Of a DNA stretch of 64,000 nucleotides, positions 17,432 to 25,989 are shown piece by piece; positions within the stretch are counted from its first letter, which is position 1, and every line of letters begins with the position of its first letter. This DNA comes from Streptomyces sp. NBRC 110028 (lineage in GTDB: Bacteria > Actinomycetota > Actinomycetes > Streptomycetales > Streptomycetaceae), in the NCBI RefSeq assembly GCF_001417735.1, contig NZ_BBUZ01000042.1:36119-100118 (forward strand), given 5' to 3'. The notes beneath the pieces are model-generated. The model searched no databases, was not told where the DNA came from, and saw only the letters and a program-made list of their open reading frames with translations. A program made the position numbers and the translations under genes.

Positions 17432-17722
17432 CTACAGGTCCGCGAACGGCGGGCAGATGTACGTGATGGCGATCAGCTGTAAGCGGGGCAGCGGCAGCGC
17501 CAGCATGAAACCGTCCTCAAGGAGGGGAAGGCGCCGCACGCCGCCGGCGCCCCCTGGACGCGGGCCTTCTCCGATGTCCGTGACGTCGATCCCCATCTCG
17601 GCCAGGTCGACGAGCTGTCCGGCGAGCCTCTCCACTTCAGCGACCACGCGTTCAGGCAGTCCCTTCGCCATGTGCTCGAAGCCGGGCTCGTACTCCCACT
17701 GCCATCCACTCCCGCCGGTCAC
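17432..17722 (-). CDS. small RelE-like toxin candidate paired with DUF6247 protein
   Basis: 96 residues from GTG 17722, which overlaps the upstream stop by four bases (GTGA). The sequence starts WQWEYEPGFEHMAKGLPERV, has central helices, and ends in a beta-rich VRRLPLLEDGFMLALPLPRL plus QLIAITYICPP. This layout (N-terminal helices, C-terminal strands ending near a short tail) resembles RelE/ParE-fold toxins, but classic catalytic residues are not obvious. Coupling to a DUF6247 gene is a recurrent actinobacterial arrangement. Toxin function is inference. Confidence 0.6.
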   Translation of the reverse strand: MTGGSGWQWEYEPGFEHMAKGLPERVVAEVERLAGQLVDLAEMGIDVTDIGEGPRPGGAGGVRRLPLLEDGFMLALPLPRLQLIAITYICPPFADL

Positions 17723-18090
17723 CCGCCAGCCCGCCGGTCGATACCCGCCTCGTCCGCCGCCTCGGTCTGGATGGCGGACACCTCGGCGGCGATGGCGCGG
17801 GCCTCCGTCAGGTCCTCCACTTGCGCGGCGCGTGTCTCCAGCTCGCGCAGGCGTGCTGCGCGAGCGGGGTGGCGCTCGATCGCCACGGTCAACGCCCACT
17901 GCCGCAGGAACCGCCGCATCGGCGCCGCGTCCACATGCTCACGAGCAGCCGCCATCGCCTTCGTCCGGTCAGCGTCGAAGACGGCCACCTGGCTCGGCGC
18001 GATCCGCACCAGCGCGGCACGCAGCTCCTCCGCGGTCGCCTTGGGCTGCGGGATCAGGGGGCCGTGTCCGTCGGCTACTGACTCGCTCAT
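17719..18090 (-). CDS. DUF6247-like protein, putative antitoxin
   Basis: 123 residues. PLIPQPKATAEELRAALVRI and FDADRTKAMAAAREH match the DUF6247 pattern: proline-rich start, a helix for 'ATpaELRaAL', then a long basic helix with RRFLRQWALTVAIERHP. No known DNA-binding motif. First gene of a two-gene operon with a 4-bp overlap, the order usual for antitoxin before toxin. The C-terminal half is predicted coiled coil (LRELETRAAQVEDLTEARAI). Confidence 0.65.
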   Translation of the reverse strand: MSESVADGHGPLIPQPKATAEELRAALVRIAPSQVAVFDADRTKAMAAAREHVDAAPMRRFLRQWALTVAIERHPARAARLRELETRAAQVEDLTEARAIAAEVSAIQTEAADEAGIDRRAGG

Positions 18091-18130
18091 GCTGCCTCGC
18101 TCCGTGTCATGCTCACCGGGGCCGCGACGA

Positions 18131-18409
18131 CTATCTGCGGCCCGTGAGCAGCTTGACGATCTGCGCCTGGTTCCGGTTTAACCTCTGCCCGAGGTCTTCG
18201 AGACGGGCTTGCAGTCGGTCGGCCTTCTGGCCGAGGTTTCCGGCCTGGGGACGCACCGCGGTCATGTCGCTCTTGATGATCTCGAACTCGCGGTCGTTCT
18301 TCTCCGTGGCCTCTTCGAAACGCCAGGAGAGGGCGGCGAGTCGGTGGTGGGCTATGGGGTCCTCGGGCACGCGGGACGCTCCTGCCAGGTCAGGGATACG
18401 AACAGACAT
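18131..18409 (-). CDS. small coiled-coil protein
   Basis: 92 residues from ATG 18409, preceded by GGAGAG. It begins MSVRIPDLAGASRVPEDPIA and contains heptad-like FEIIKSDMTAVRPQAGNLGQ followed by KADRLQARLEDLGQRLNRNQ. Similar small coiled-coil proteins are common in Streptomyces accessory regions; function unknown. It lies upstream of the DUF6247 pair on the same strand, 40 bp away, so co-transcription is possible. Confidence 0.6.
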   Translation of the reverse strand: MSVRIPDLAGASRVPEDPIAHHRLAALSWRFEEATEKNDREFEIIKSDMTAVRPQAGNLGQKADRLQARLEDLGQRLNRNQAQIVKLLTGRR

Positions 18410-18655
18410 CAGGCTCTCCACGATATCGCGCTCGCCATCCGTCGAGCCCGGCCCCGGTCCGGGACGACTGTCCGGACCGAGGCCGGATTCGTGCGGCCGC
18501 TTACGCTCGGACTCATGGAACCGTTGTGGGGTGTAGGCGGCCTTGCTCGCGAGGCCCGCGACCTTGCCGTTTCTGCGCGCACTGGGGGGCGGCCATATCG
18601 GCTCCGGTGAGGGCGCAGTGTGACGGGTGATTCGAGCGCCTAGCCGCACCTCCTC

Positions 18656-19324
18656 TTACTGGGTATCGGCTTGAATGGCCCTCCCGAGGCTCCGTCTGCT
18701 AGGGCCATTTGATGGCTGGGATGTTGTGATGTCGCGGGGTACGCGGTCGGTGTCGGGAAGTAACGCAGTGAGCATCGATCCATTCAGCGTGGATGTGTCA
18801 AAGTCAGCTCCGATGTGTTGGCCGATCGCATGCAAGGCAGCATGGATTGACAGGACGGGTCTGCCATTGTTGTCTGCTGGCTGCCTGGCTATTTGAATGG
18901 CTTGCCAGAAGTGCTGGGGGTCGTCGCCGTCGATCGTATGGGGGCGCCCCGGCTCGAATTGTGCAGCGCGGTTGCCGTCGTGGAAATGAGTGAAGGTGAC
19001 CAGGCCGTCTCCGCCTTTGAAGAGAGCGAGTGTATCGGTTCCCTGCGACAGTCGGTGCAGAACCTGTGTCTTGATGCCTTCAGGGACCCCGTCTTCATAG
19101 CAGAAGGTCCACCTGCCCAAGGGGCCCGTCCTGAGCAGTGTTCCTTCTGATGTCTCCTCGTATTTATCGGCAGACTCGTACAAGGTATGCAAGGCCGCGC
19201 GGCCAGGGTCGGCGCCGTAGCATGCCAGCACCTCGTGCGGGGTTTTGCCGTGGGTGAACGTGACGCAGAATCCTGTGCCACCGATGGTGGATGTCCACTC
19301 CCATGGTGAGGACGGCGTACTCAT
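18656..19324 (-). CDS. DUF6461-like protein
   Basis: 222 residues. The N-terminus WEWTSTIGGTGFCVTFTHGK and EVLACYGADPGRA matches the DUF6461 pattern as I recall it; a second half contains FTHFHDGNRAAQFEPGRPHT. No membrane segments or signal. Function unknown; these proteins are frequent, often multicopy, in Streptomyces. A hairpin at 19345-19375 separates it from upstream genes on the same strand. Confidence 0.55.
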   Translation of the reverse strand: MSTPSSPWEWTSTIGGTGFCVTFTHGKTPHEVLACYGADPGRAALHTLYESADKYEETSEGTLLRTGPLGRWTFCYEDGVPEGIKTQVLHRLSQGTDTLALFKGGDGLVTFTHFHDGNRAAQFEPGRPHTIDGDDPQHFWQAIQIARQPADNNGRPVLSIHAALHAIGQHIGADFDTSTLNGSMLTALLPDTDRVPRDITTSQPSNGPSRRSLGRAIQADTQ

Positions 19325-19344
19325 AGTGTGCTCCGAGAACCGGA

Positions 19345-19375
19345 GCCGCGCCTCTGGCTTAGCCGGAGGCGCGGC
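19345..19375 (-). terminator. hairpin terminator
   Basis: Perfect 10-bp stem GCCGCGCCTC/GAGGCGCGGC with an 11-nt loop, downstream of the nuclease-like fragment and just upstream of the DUF6461-like gene. Confidence 0.6.
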
Positions 19376-19479
19376 GGTGTCATGGCCGATGGTGCAGGGA
19401 TAGAGCAGTGCTGTGGAGGATTCAGGACCTGAATGTCCGGAACTGGGTGCTCAGGCTGTACGTTTACAGAGTCTACGGC

Positions 19480-19962
19480 TCACTGGAATTTGATGTCGGG
19501 TACGTCCACGTTGTACTTTTCCAGGTCGAGGACTCGTTGCAAACTAGCGAAGCTTCCAAGCTTTCCACCTGCCGCACCGTTCTCTGGCCGGGGAACGTGG
19601 CCCCGTGCGCATTTCTCTGTAAATTTGACGGGCCTGCCGGGATCGGCATCGCGAACTTCCCACATGCCGGGACTGATCTGCCCGGGTATGACTTCCGCGC
19701 ACAGCAAACCGGGAGTGCCACCCTCATAGGATTTTGCGAAGGGGAACTCATCACACGAGTCATCGGGGATGACATCGGGCATCCGCTCGAATGACGCGCC
19801 ACAGATGCTATCACGGTTAGCTTCAGAAGCCTTATCGTCCGCCAATCGCCGCAGGGGGGTTCCTGCGCCCCACTGGTCCGGGAGTTTGACCTGTGCCCAC
19901 TTGTACAGAACTGCCGCGGCGCCGTACTTACTGGCTGGCAGTAACGCGAGATCCTTCGGAAG
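19480..19962 (-). pseudogene. NucA/NucB-like secreted deoxyribonuclease, C-terminal fragment
   Basis: The last ~150 codons contain ICGASFERMPDV followed by CDEFPFAKSYEGG, close to the NucA/NucB catalytic pattern of actinobacterial extracellular DNases, and end SLQRVLDLEKYNVDVPDIKF. Upstream of about 19960 the frame runs into an IS3 transposase fragment on the other strand, so the N-terminal part, including any signal peptide, is lost. Inactive as it stands, although the catalytic motif is preserved. Confidence 0.6.
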
Positions 19963-19992
19963 GCGACGAAGTATTTCGCCCGAGAGACGCGT

Positions 19993-20166
19993 TGGTGAAC
20001 CGCTTCTGGTTCGTCGCCGACTACCAGGGCAAATTATGGCGTGAAGCGGCTGTGCAGCGTCCTCGGCGTCACCCGCTCCAGCTTCTACTACTGGCGCGCG
20101 ACGGCTGCGGAACGGCCTGACCGGCAGGCAGCCGACGCCCTTCTCACCGCCCGATACGGGCCGTAG
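19993..20166 (+). pseudogene. IS3-family OrfB N-terminal fragment
   Basis: GVKRLCSVLGVTRSSFYYWR followed by ADALLTARYGP and a stop is the start of an IS3 OrfB ('..LC.vLGVsrS.fY.WR'). Only about 45 codons remain. It interrupts the nuclease gene. Confidence 0.65.
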
Positions 20167-20214
20167 AGTATGACGAGTGCGAGAGGTCTGGGTGCGCCTC
20201 AGTAGCATGCAGAC

Positions 20215-20277
20215 AGAAAGTGCCTTCCTGCTAGAACGAGCTTGTAGACAGCCGCGCCAGTCAAGAAGGCACTTTCT
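20215..20277. repeat. inverted repeat with 37-nt loop, possible solo transposon end or MITE
   Basis: Perfect 13-bp arms AGAAAGTGCCTTC (20215-20227) and GAAGGCACTTTCT (20265-20277). It may be a miniature element, the joined ends of a lost IS, or a terminator. Confidence 0.5.
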
Positions 20278-20563
20278 CTTTCCCAGGGTTCAGAACACCC
20301 GCAGCTGACTAACGGATGAGTTAGTTGGACATTTAAGTTCGTCCGGAAGTCGCCGAGGGGCTATCGAAGATCCATCCCAGGCGTCCTCGAACAAAGGGCA
20401 GGGTTGCATCGGCCCACGTGGTGACCTGGAAGACCCCAGGGCATTGCACGAACCGGCGTAGTAAAACCCGCCAGCGGGATGGGTAGCCAATCGTGGGCGT
20501 GAGGCGCTGGTCGCTGTTCATGTCGTACCCCTGCCGTAGCTGCTGGCTGAATCCCACGTCTTT

Positions 20564-21201
20564 TTACTTATGGACGTGGGCCTTGGGGGTTGTCCCGAAA
20601 CCGTCTGTCCATGCGACGTTCACGTAGGTGTTGCCGTTGAAGGTCACGGGGCCGACGTTCGCCGAGTCCCACCTGATGTAACCGTTCGGCGGAGCGGTCT
20701 TGCAGCCCCTGAACTTGGCGACCTCCCACACGCCCGGATGCAAGATGGTCACGTTGTACTTGAACGTCGCCAGGATGTCACATACTCGACCGTGGCGGGG
20801 GAACCGATAGGCGAGACTCGTCCAGGAATCGAGCTTCAGCTTTCTTCCCTTGAGGACCTGGCAGGTGTCGTTGCTGGGGGCCGTGCACTTGGTAGCGCTT
20901 TCGACAGCGGATCCTCCGCTGCCGTCGCCATCGCCGATGACCGGGGGCTCGGCCGCTGCGTCTTCGACGACGTGCGGGATCAGCTCGCCTTCCAGCTCCG
21001 GCTGTTCCTCTACCGGGGTAGCCGGGACATCTTCCGAGCCAGGATCATCCGACTGAGGGTCCTCACCGAAGAGGCCCGCGCTCGGTCTGACAACATTGCT
21101 TGTGTCGCTATCCGCCTGCGCGGAATGCAGCATTCCTATTAACGGCACCGCCGCCAAAGAGCATGCGAGCAGCAAGCCTTGCTCTTGATGCCGATCTTCA
21201 T
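20564..21201 (-). pseudogene. secreted protein gene with frameshift in signal peptide
   Basis: The open frame (LLACSLAAVPLIGMLHSAQA...) encodes a hydrophobic signal-peptide core, an acidic linker and a Cys-containing C-terminal domain (CQVLKGRKLKLDSW, HPGVWEVAKFRGC). The only good start, an ATG at 21201 with AGAAGGGA upstream, encodes MKIGIKSK in the wrong frame. Adding one G near 21178 joins the two into a normal Sec signal peptide. Either a real frameshift or a base-calling error. The GxWEVxxxxxG block is shared with the nuclease fragment next door. Function unknown. Confidence 0.55.
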
Positions 21202-21645
21202 GGTGCTTCCCTTCTCTTAAAGCCTGCTAGGTACACCTTGTTCGGTACCAGGTAGGCCGCTGTGCGGCACTGAGGTAGTGCCTGAGTGGTGTACGGCGAT
21301 CAAAGTACGAGAAGTGTTCCTGGTTACGGCAGGCGGCGTTGGGCAGTCCACGGGAAGTTGGCCAGAGATCAAAAGCCGTTATTGCTGCACCTGCCATGTG
21401 TGCAGAGTGTGAGCGAAGCGGCTTGGCTGGTTCCGCCGCCAACCTCGCCTACTGATGTGGCTTTCGGCGGCTATCCCGATAGGCCTAGGCGAGGGGCGGC
21501 CTCGTCGAGCAGCTGACGGAACCTGGTCCGGCGCGTTGGCTGGTACGCCACTGATGTACCTCGTGTTCCACATCTACGGTCTGGTGTTGCCCAAGGCCCG
21601 GCTGATGGTCAGTTGGGCGCCGTACAGCGAAGAGGAGACTACTTC
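21202..21645. other. gene-poor stretch
   Basis: About 440 bp between two divergent damaged secreted-protein genes. GC content and codon bias drop here. Short frames exist on both strands, but none has a recognisable product or good start. Confidence 0.4.
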
Positions 21646-22135
21646 GTGCGATTAAGAAACCATTGCGAGTGCATTCGCCGTCGGTTTGGCGTTGGTCGCC
21701 ACCAGCCCTCAGACGGCGCTGGCGGACCCGCCGCCGAATGCGGAACCGCCTGAGGTCGCGGTGACCGCGCAGGACACATCGGGAGCAGCGGCCACCTGTC
21801 TTACCTACGCGTCGAAGCCCAACCACAGCGGCTCCCGGATGACGGGTACCGGGGGCTTCAGTTCATGCTCAGGTGGGCCTGTGGCCTGCACCAGCGAGGC
21901 GGACCTCGAGTTCTACAACAACTTCTCGAACATGTGGATGACGGCAGCAACCTCACGTCAGTCCAAGTGCGCGCCACCGCTGCGGTCGTCGACCGCAGCG
22001 GCAACCTGCGTGAACCACCCCAATGACCCGAAGGTTGGCTGGCGTACCACTACGGTCGGGGCCATCGTGAGCTCGAGCGGCACTACGGGCCATGGCACGG
22101 CAAACAGCTCCGTTCTGTACGTGCCCTGCGCGTAG
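21646..22135 (+). pseudogene. secreted cysteine-containing protein with frameshift at its start
   Basis: A GTG at 21646 follows GGAG and would encode a basic start, but the hydrophobic core TIASAFAVGLALVATSPQTA plus LA lies in another frame. One extra A in the AAGAAACC stretch near 21656 would join them. The mature part of about 120 residues has several cysteines and ends SSVLYVPCA. No known family. It is the second gene in 1.5 kb with a one-base lesion inside the signal peptide. Confidence 0.5.
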
Positions 22136-22211
22136 TGGGAAATTGGGGGGCTTGTGGCAGTCGGGCTGATCCTCGCCTCAGGCCTTCCACTCGCCGTAGA
22201 GAGGATCGACC

Positions 22212-22712
22212 GTGACCTCGGACCACGACATGCTTTGGGCCCGCTGTGCGCGCCTGGGCCGTGTTCTGCTGCCACTGATGGACCAGGAGCCATGACGGCA
22301 GGCTCGTCGTCACGAGAACCTGCGGACCTGGGGCATCGGCACAGTCGAAGGCGAGCATTTGATCGAGGTTTTCGCGGCCCTGGCTGCCCACGCCGTCGCG
22401 GCTGAAGCTTCCGTGTCTGCCGCAGAATTCGACGCGCTGCCTCTCAGCGCCGTGGCGGATGCGGCGACTGGCAAGCGTGACATCGACCTGCTCGCGGGGC
22501 TCCCGGATACCTTCGCCGATGGTTGTGACGGACAGACCGTCGGCCTCTTCCGCTTGTACGCCTACAAGGGTGGGCAGTCCAGCCGCTGGCTCTTCCATCT
22601 GAGCAGGGAACTGCGCCATACGCTGATCGTCCTCGCCGAACGCTCACCGGTGCCGTCCCCCACGTGCGGGGACGTGTTCCGCCTGGCAGCCCAGGCCGGC
22701 CTGCCGCAGTGA
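22212..22712 (+). pseudogene. hypothetical protein interrupted by TGA
   Basis: Translation from GTG 22212 gives VTSDHDMLWARCARLGRVLL, stops at TGA 22293, and continues in the same frame as ENLRTWGIGTVEGEHLIEVF and further to 22712. Third-position GC bias holds on both sides, so a nonsense mutation in one gene is more likely than two genes. Unrecognised family. A re-start at TTG 22359 would give 117 residues. Confidence 0.45.
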
Positions 22713-22767
22713 TCGCGGAGGCCAGAGGAATTACCGAGGGCTGACAGACTCGGACGGCGTGCGCGCA

Positions 22768-22840
22768 CTGAGGTTCCCCCGGGATGCGGGGAAGGGTGAC
22801 AGGGGGTCAGATGGGTCTCATGAGAGGAGCCCAGACGATG
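22768..22840 (+). repeat. IS leader sequence, also present at 47985-48056
   Basis: About 72 bp closely matching 47985-48056, including GGTCAGATGGGTCTCA and AGCAGACGATG-like ends. At the second site it leads into an IS3 orfA; here it joins an unrelated IS701 fragment, implying recombination. Confidence 0.6.
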
Positions 22841-22860
22841 CCTGTCCCGGGCGCCGCCAC

Positions 22861-23535
22861 GCGGCCGGGATACCCGAGACGGTGCAGTTCGCGACCAAGC
22901 CCCGCCTGGCCCAAGAGATGATCGCCGCCGCACTGGACGCCGGCATCACCGCCTCCTGGGCGACCGGCGACGAAGCCTACGGCCAAGATCCCCAGCTCCG
23001 CGCCGCTCTGGAGGCACGGGGCCTGGGCTACGTGCTGGCCGTCGCCTGCTCCACCCGGGTCCGGATCAACCACGGCCGCACCCCCGTCCGCGCCGACGTC
23101 CTCGTCCGCCGCCTGCCCGCCACGGCCTGGCAGCGACACAGCGCCGGGGCAGGGGCGAAGGGCCCGCGCTACTACGACTGGGCCTGGATCCACATCGGCA
23201 GCGACGCCCACCGCCACCTGCTGGTCCGCCGCAACCCGACCACCGGCGAACTCGCCTTCTACCTGTGCTGGTCACCCACCAAGGTGCCCCTGGCGGAGCT
23301 GGTCCGCGTCGCAGGTGTCCGCTGGAGCGTGGAGGAGTGTTTCCAGGCCGCCAAGGGCCAAGTCGGCCTCGACCACTACCAGGTCCGGAACTGGACCGCA
23401 TGGCACCGGCACATCACGCTCGCCATGCTCGCCCTGGCCTTCCTGACCGCCGTCGCCGCCAGCGCGGCCCCGGACCGGCCCACCGACTCGACCCACCCCG
23501 CCCACTGCAGCGATCCGATCATGTTGACCGTCCCG
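22861..23535 (+). pseudogene. IS701-family transposase, C-terminal half
   Basis: TKPRLAQEMIAAALDAGI followed by WATGDEAYGQDPQLRAALEA is the DDE-core region of IS701-type transposases, and VRWSVEECFQAAKGQVGLDH contains the catalytic Glu block. The N-terminal half is missing and the C-terminus is cut at about 23535, where the sequence becomes the antisense of an amidohydrolase gene. Confidence 0.75.
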
Positions 23536-24048
23536 GCACTGGCCGAGGCGGATGCGCCCGTAGCGGTGGCCGAGGCGGTGTCGCAGAGGAAGCCGGTGGG
23601 GCCGCGCAGGGCTGTGCCTCACCGCCAGGACGCGGCCGGAACCGAGGTGTAAGCACGGTCCGGCGTAGAAGAGCCGCGCCGCGGTGCCGGGCTGCCCCGC
23701 TTCGCGGACCATGCGGCCGTAGGCGGCCGATCCGCCGAGGTCGCACACCGAGGTGATGCCCGCCTTCAGGTAGTCGGCCAGCTGCTGGCGCACGTGCGGA
23801 ACGCGCTCGGCCTCCGGCAGGGCCATCGCGTGGCCGGTCAGGTGAGTGTGGCTCTCCCACAGGCCCGGGGCGAGGTAGCGGCCGCGCCCGTCGATCACCT
23901 GGTCGTCGGCGTGGCCGCCGGGAGCGGCCGGAGTTTCCGCAGCAGTGGGGCGGATGTCGGTGAAGCGTCCGTCGGCGATGGTGACGTCCATACCGAGGCG
24001 GGGCGCGCTGCCGGTGCCGTCGATGACGGTCACGTTCTTGATGATCAC
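23536..24048 (-). pseudogene. metal-dependent amidohydrolase, N-terminal part, truncated by IS701 fragment
   Basis: GTG start at 24048 with GAAGGG upstream. The first ~140 residues are a clear amidohydrolase N-terminus: VTVIDGTGSAPRLGMDVTIA, YLAPGLWESHTHLTGH with the metal-binding HxH, and KAGITSVCDLGG. Beyond about 23640 the homology fades, and the frame continues to 23272 only as antisense of the transposase. The remaining two thirds of the barrel, including later metal ligands, is absent. Next to a second amidohydrolase and a MarR regulator. Confidence 0.7.
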
Positions 24049-24134
24049 TTGTGGTTCCCTTCGGAGATCTGTTTGTCCGGTGCCGCCGGCTACCGGGGTG
24101 GCGTGCCCGGTGGCGGGGGTCGGGTGTCAGGGGT

Positions 24135-25082
24135 TCAGGCGAGGCGGGGGAAGAGGCGCAGGGCGTTGTCGCGCTCGACGGCTTGCAGGTCCGGGCCGGT
24201 CAGTGTCGAGGTGAGTTCGCTGATGGCGTCGGCGATGAGCGGTTCGGGGGCGGCTGCCGCGTCGGTGCCGAACAGGATGTGGTCGATGCCGGTGACCTGC
24301 AGGGCGGGCAGGAGGGAGTGCGGGCCGCCGGCCATGGCGGTGTCGTAGTACAGGCCCCGCAGCTCGTCGTGCACGTGCTGCGGTGTGAGGGGGGTGTCCT
24401 GGGGGCCGGTGGAGACCGCGGTGCACGCCGCGATGCGCCAGGCCAGCGCGGGCAGCGGGCCGCCGAGATGCGACAGGATCAGCCTGAGACCGGGGTGGCG
24501 CAGGAACACCCCGCGGTAGAGGGCGTTGGTGATGTTGCGGGCGGTGTCGAAGGAAAACTCGACCAGCGAGGCGGGGCGGCCGAGAGCGAGTTCGGCGGCG
24601 TGTGCGCAGTCGGCGGGGTGGATGTGGACCGGCATGCGGCGGCGGTCGAGTTCGGCGAGCACCGGTTCGAGCATCGGTGACCCCAGGTAGTGCCCTGCGA
24701 CGTTCGAGGTGAGTGACACGCCGTCCAGGTGCAGGGTGTCCAGCGCGTAGGCGAGCTCGTCGAGCATCGTCTCGGTGTCGTCACCGGGCAAGGAGGCGAA
24801 TGCACCGAACCGGCCGGGGTGCTGCTCGGTCAGTTCGGCCAGCTCCTCGTTGATACGACGGCACAGCGTCCGCGCGAAGCCGGCGTCCTGCCCCTTGGAG
24901 GTCGCGGTGAACGGGACGGAGAGCACCTGCGTGGCCACCTGGTGCCGGTCCATGGCCGCCAGCGCGCCCTGGGGCGTCCACGACGCCGCGGCGAGAGCCG
25001 TCGGCAGCCCCTTGGCTCTGGTAAGGGCGGCCACGCTCCCGCCGAAGTAGTGGGCGTCGACATCAATGCGCTGGGCGGACAT
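24135..25082 (-). CDS. amidohydrolase-2 family protein (ACMSD-like fold)
   Basis: About 315 residues. IDVDAHYFGGSVAALTRAKG at the N-terminus keeps DxH, HIHPADCAHAAELALGRPA supplies the next His, and LILSHLGGPLPALAWRI and HILFGTDAAAAPEPLI (Asp) complete the amidohydrolase-2 pattern seen in ACMSD and gamma-resorcylate decarboxylases. Likely a decarboxylase or hydrolase of an aromatic or cyclic acid. Starts at ATG 25082 (MSAQRID); a GTG four codons upstream is possible. Probably co-transcribed with the truncated amidohydrolase and controlled by the divergent MarR. Confidence 0.8.
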   Translation of the reverse strand: MSAQRIDVDAHYFGGSVAALTRAKGLPTALAAASWTPQGALAAMDRHQVATQVLSVPFTATSKGQDAGFARTLCRRINEELAELTEQHPGRFGAFASLPGDDTETMLDELAYALDTLHLDGVSLTSNVAGHYLGSPMLEPVLAELDRRRMPVHIHPADCAHAAELALGRPASLVEFSFDTARNITNALYRGVFLRHPGLRLILSHLGGPLPALAWRIAACTAVSTGPQDTPLTPQHVHDELRGLYYDTAMAGGPHSLLPALQVTGIDHILFGTDAAAAPEPLIADAISELTSTLTGPDLQAVERDNALRLFPRLA

Positions 25083-25239
25083 GTCGAGCACCTGTCAGTC
25101 GTGGGGTGGAGACGGCGGTCAGCGCGCACCGGGCGTCGTGCGACTGACCGCACCGCAGCAAATTACATACCTAATGCTATGCACATTTCATCCAGCATGT
25201 GCAACCCGCAAGGTATGCAAATCGCCTAGGATGCTTGAC
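25083..25239. promoter_or_regulatory. divergent promoter region with MarR-type palindromes
   Basis: AT-rich for this genome, with CATACC near 25167 mirrored by GGTATG near 25212 and internal ATGCACAT/ATGTGCA-like words. Probably contains the MarR operator and both promoters. Exact sites not defined. Confidence 0.45.
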
Positions 25240-25701
25240 ATGAGCAACCCGACACCGCCCGGACCCGACGACGAGACCCTTTTCGACCAGGTCGGGCCCG
25301 CCCTGTCGCGTCTGCGCCGCCGCTCACCCACGGGACGCCGGGACCTGACCCGCAACCTCGTGCTGAACGTGGTCGCTGACGCACCAGGAGAGATGACCGT
25401 CGGCGGCATCGCCGCTGAGATGGGTGTCACCCAGCCCGTCGCCAGCCGTACCGTCGCCGCCTGCATCGCCGACGGCCTGCTGCGCCGCGCCGCCTCCCAG
25501 GCCGACGGCCGCCGCACCGTCCTGGAACTCACCGAGGCCGGCGAAGCCGAACGACGCCGCCTGGCCTGCGAGCAACGCGATACCTTCGAACGCATCACCG
25601 CGGCATGGGATCCCGACGAACGCCGCCAATTCGCCCACTACCTCGTCCGCTACAGCCAGGACAGCGCCAACTGGTCAACACGGCGACACAACGCGACCTG
25701 A
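25240..25701 (+). CDS. MarR-family regulator
   Basis: 153 residues from ATG 25240; ATG 25231 is an alternative. Winged-helix core: MTVGGIAAEMGVTQPVASRT for the HTH, CIADGLLRRAASQADGRRTV for the wing. Divergent from the amidohydrolase pair, which it presumably controls in response to an aromatic acid. Confidence 0.85.
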   Translation: MSNPTPPGPDDETLFDQVGPALSRLRRRSPTGRRDLTRNLVLNVVADAPGEMTVGGIAAEMGVTQPVASRTVAACIADGLLRRAASQADGRRTVLELTEAGEAERRRLACEQRDTFERITAAWDPDERRQFAHYLVRYSQDSANWSTRRHNAT

Positions 25702-25989
25702 ACCCGTTCACCGGCCAAAATCTGTGCGCGCAGACCTGGGGCCTGGCGGGTGGCCGGTCTCGGCGCGATCACCTGCCGGTGTTCGTCGGACTCGACGAGG
25801 GCGGTCCGGGCGCAGGCCCGGCGCACCAGCTCCCAGGCCGCCCCGAACTGGCCCCTGGCCCGTGGTCAGGAACTGTCCGGCAACGCACTGCCGATCGGCC
25901 GGGCTGGACGAGCCGGGTCTCGTAGGCGAAGACCACCGCCTCGACCCGGTCCCGCCCCCCGCGCACACCGCTGCCGGCCCCGGTCTGCG
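25702..25989. other. intergenic, no clear gene
   Basis: Between MarR and TetR genes. The minus-strand frame reads VVFAYETRLVQPGRSAVRCR, which may be the trace of a lost gene, but it is too short to name. Confidence 0.35.

Noticed and set aside
20333..20557. 74-codon minus-strand frame between the hairpin and the secreted-protein gene
   Set aside because: GTG start without a ribosome site, weak codon bias and no recognisable family; left unannotated.
22650..22800. CRISPR-like words such as GTCCCCCACGTGCGGGGAC and TTCCCCCGGGATGCGGGGAA, similar to type I-E repeats of Streptomyces
   Set aside because: Only two dissimilar occurrences, no regular spacers, no cas genes; one lies in a coding frame and the other in an IS leader.
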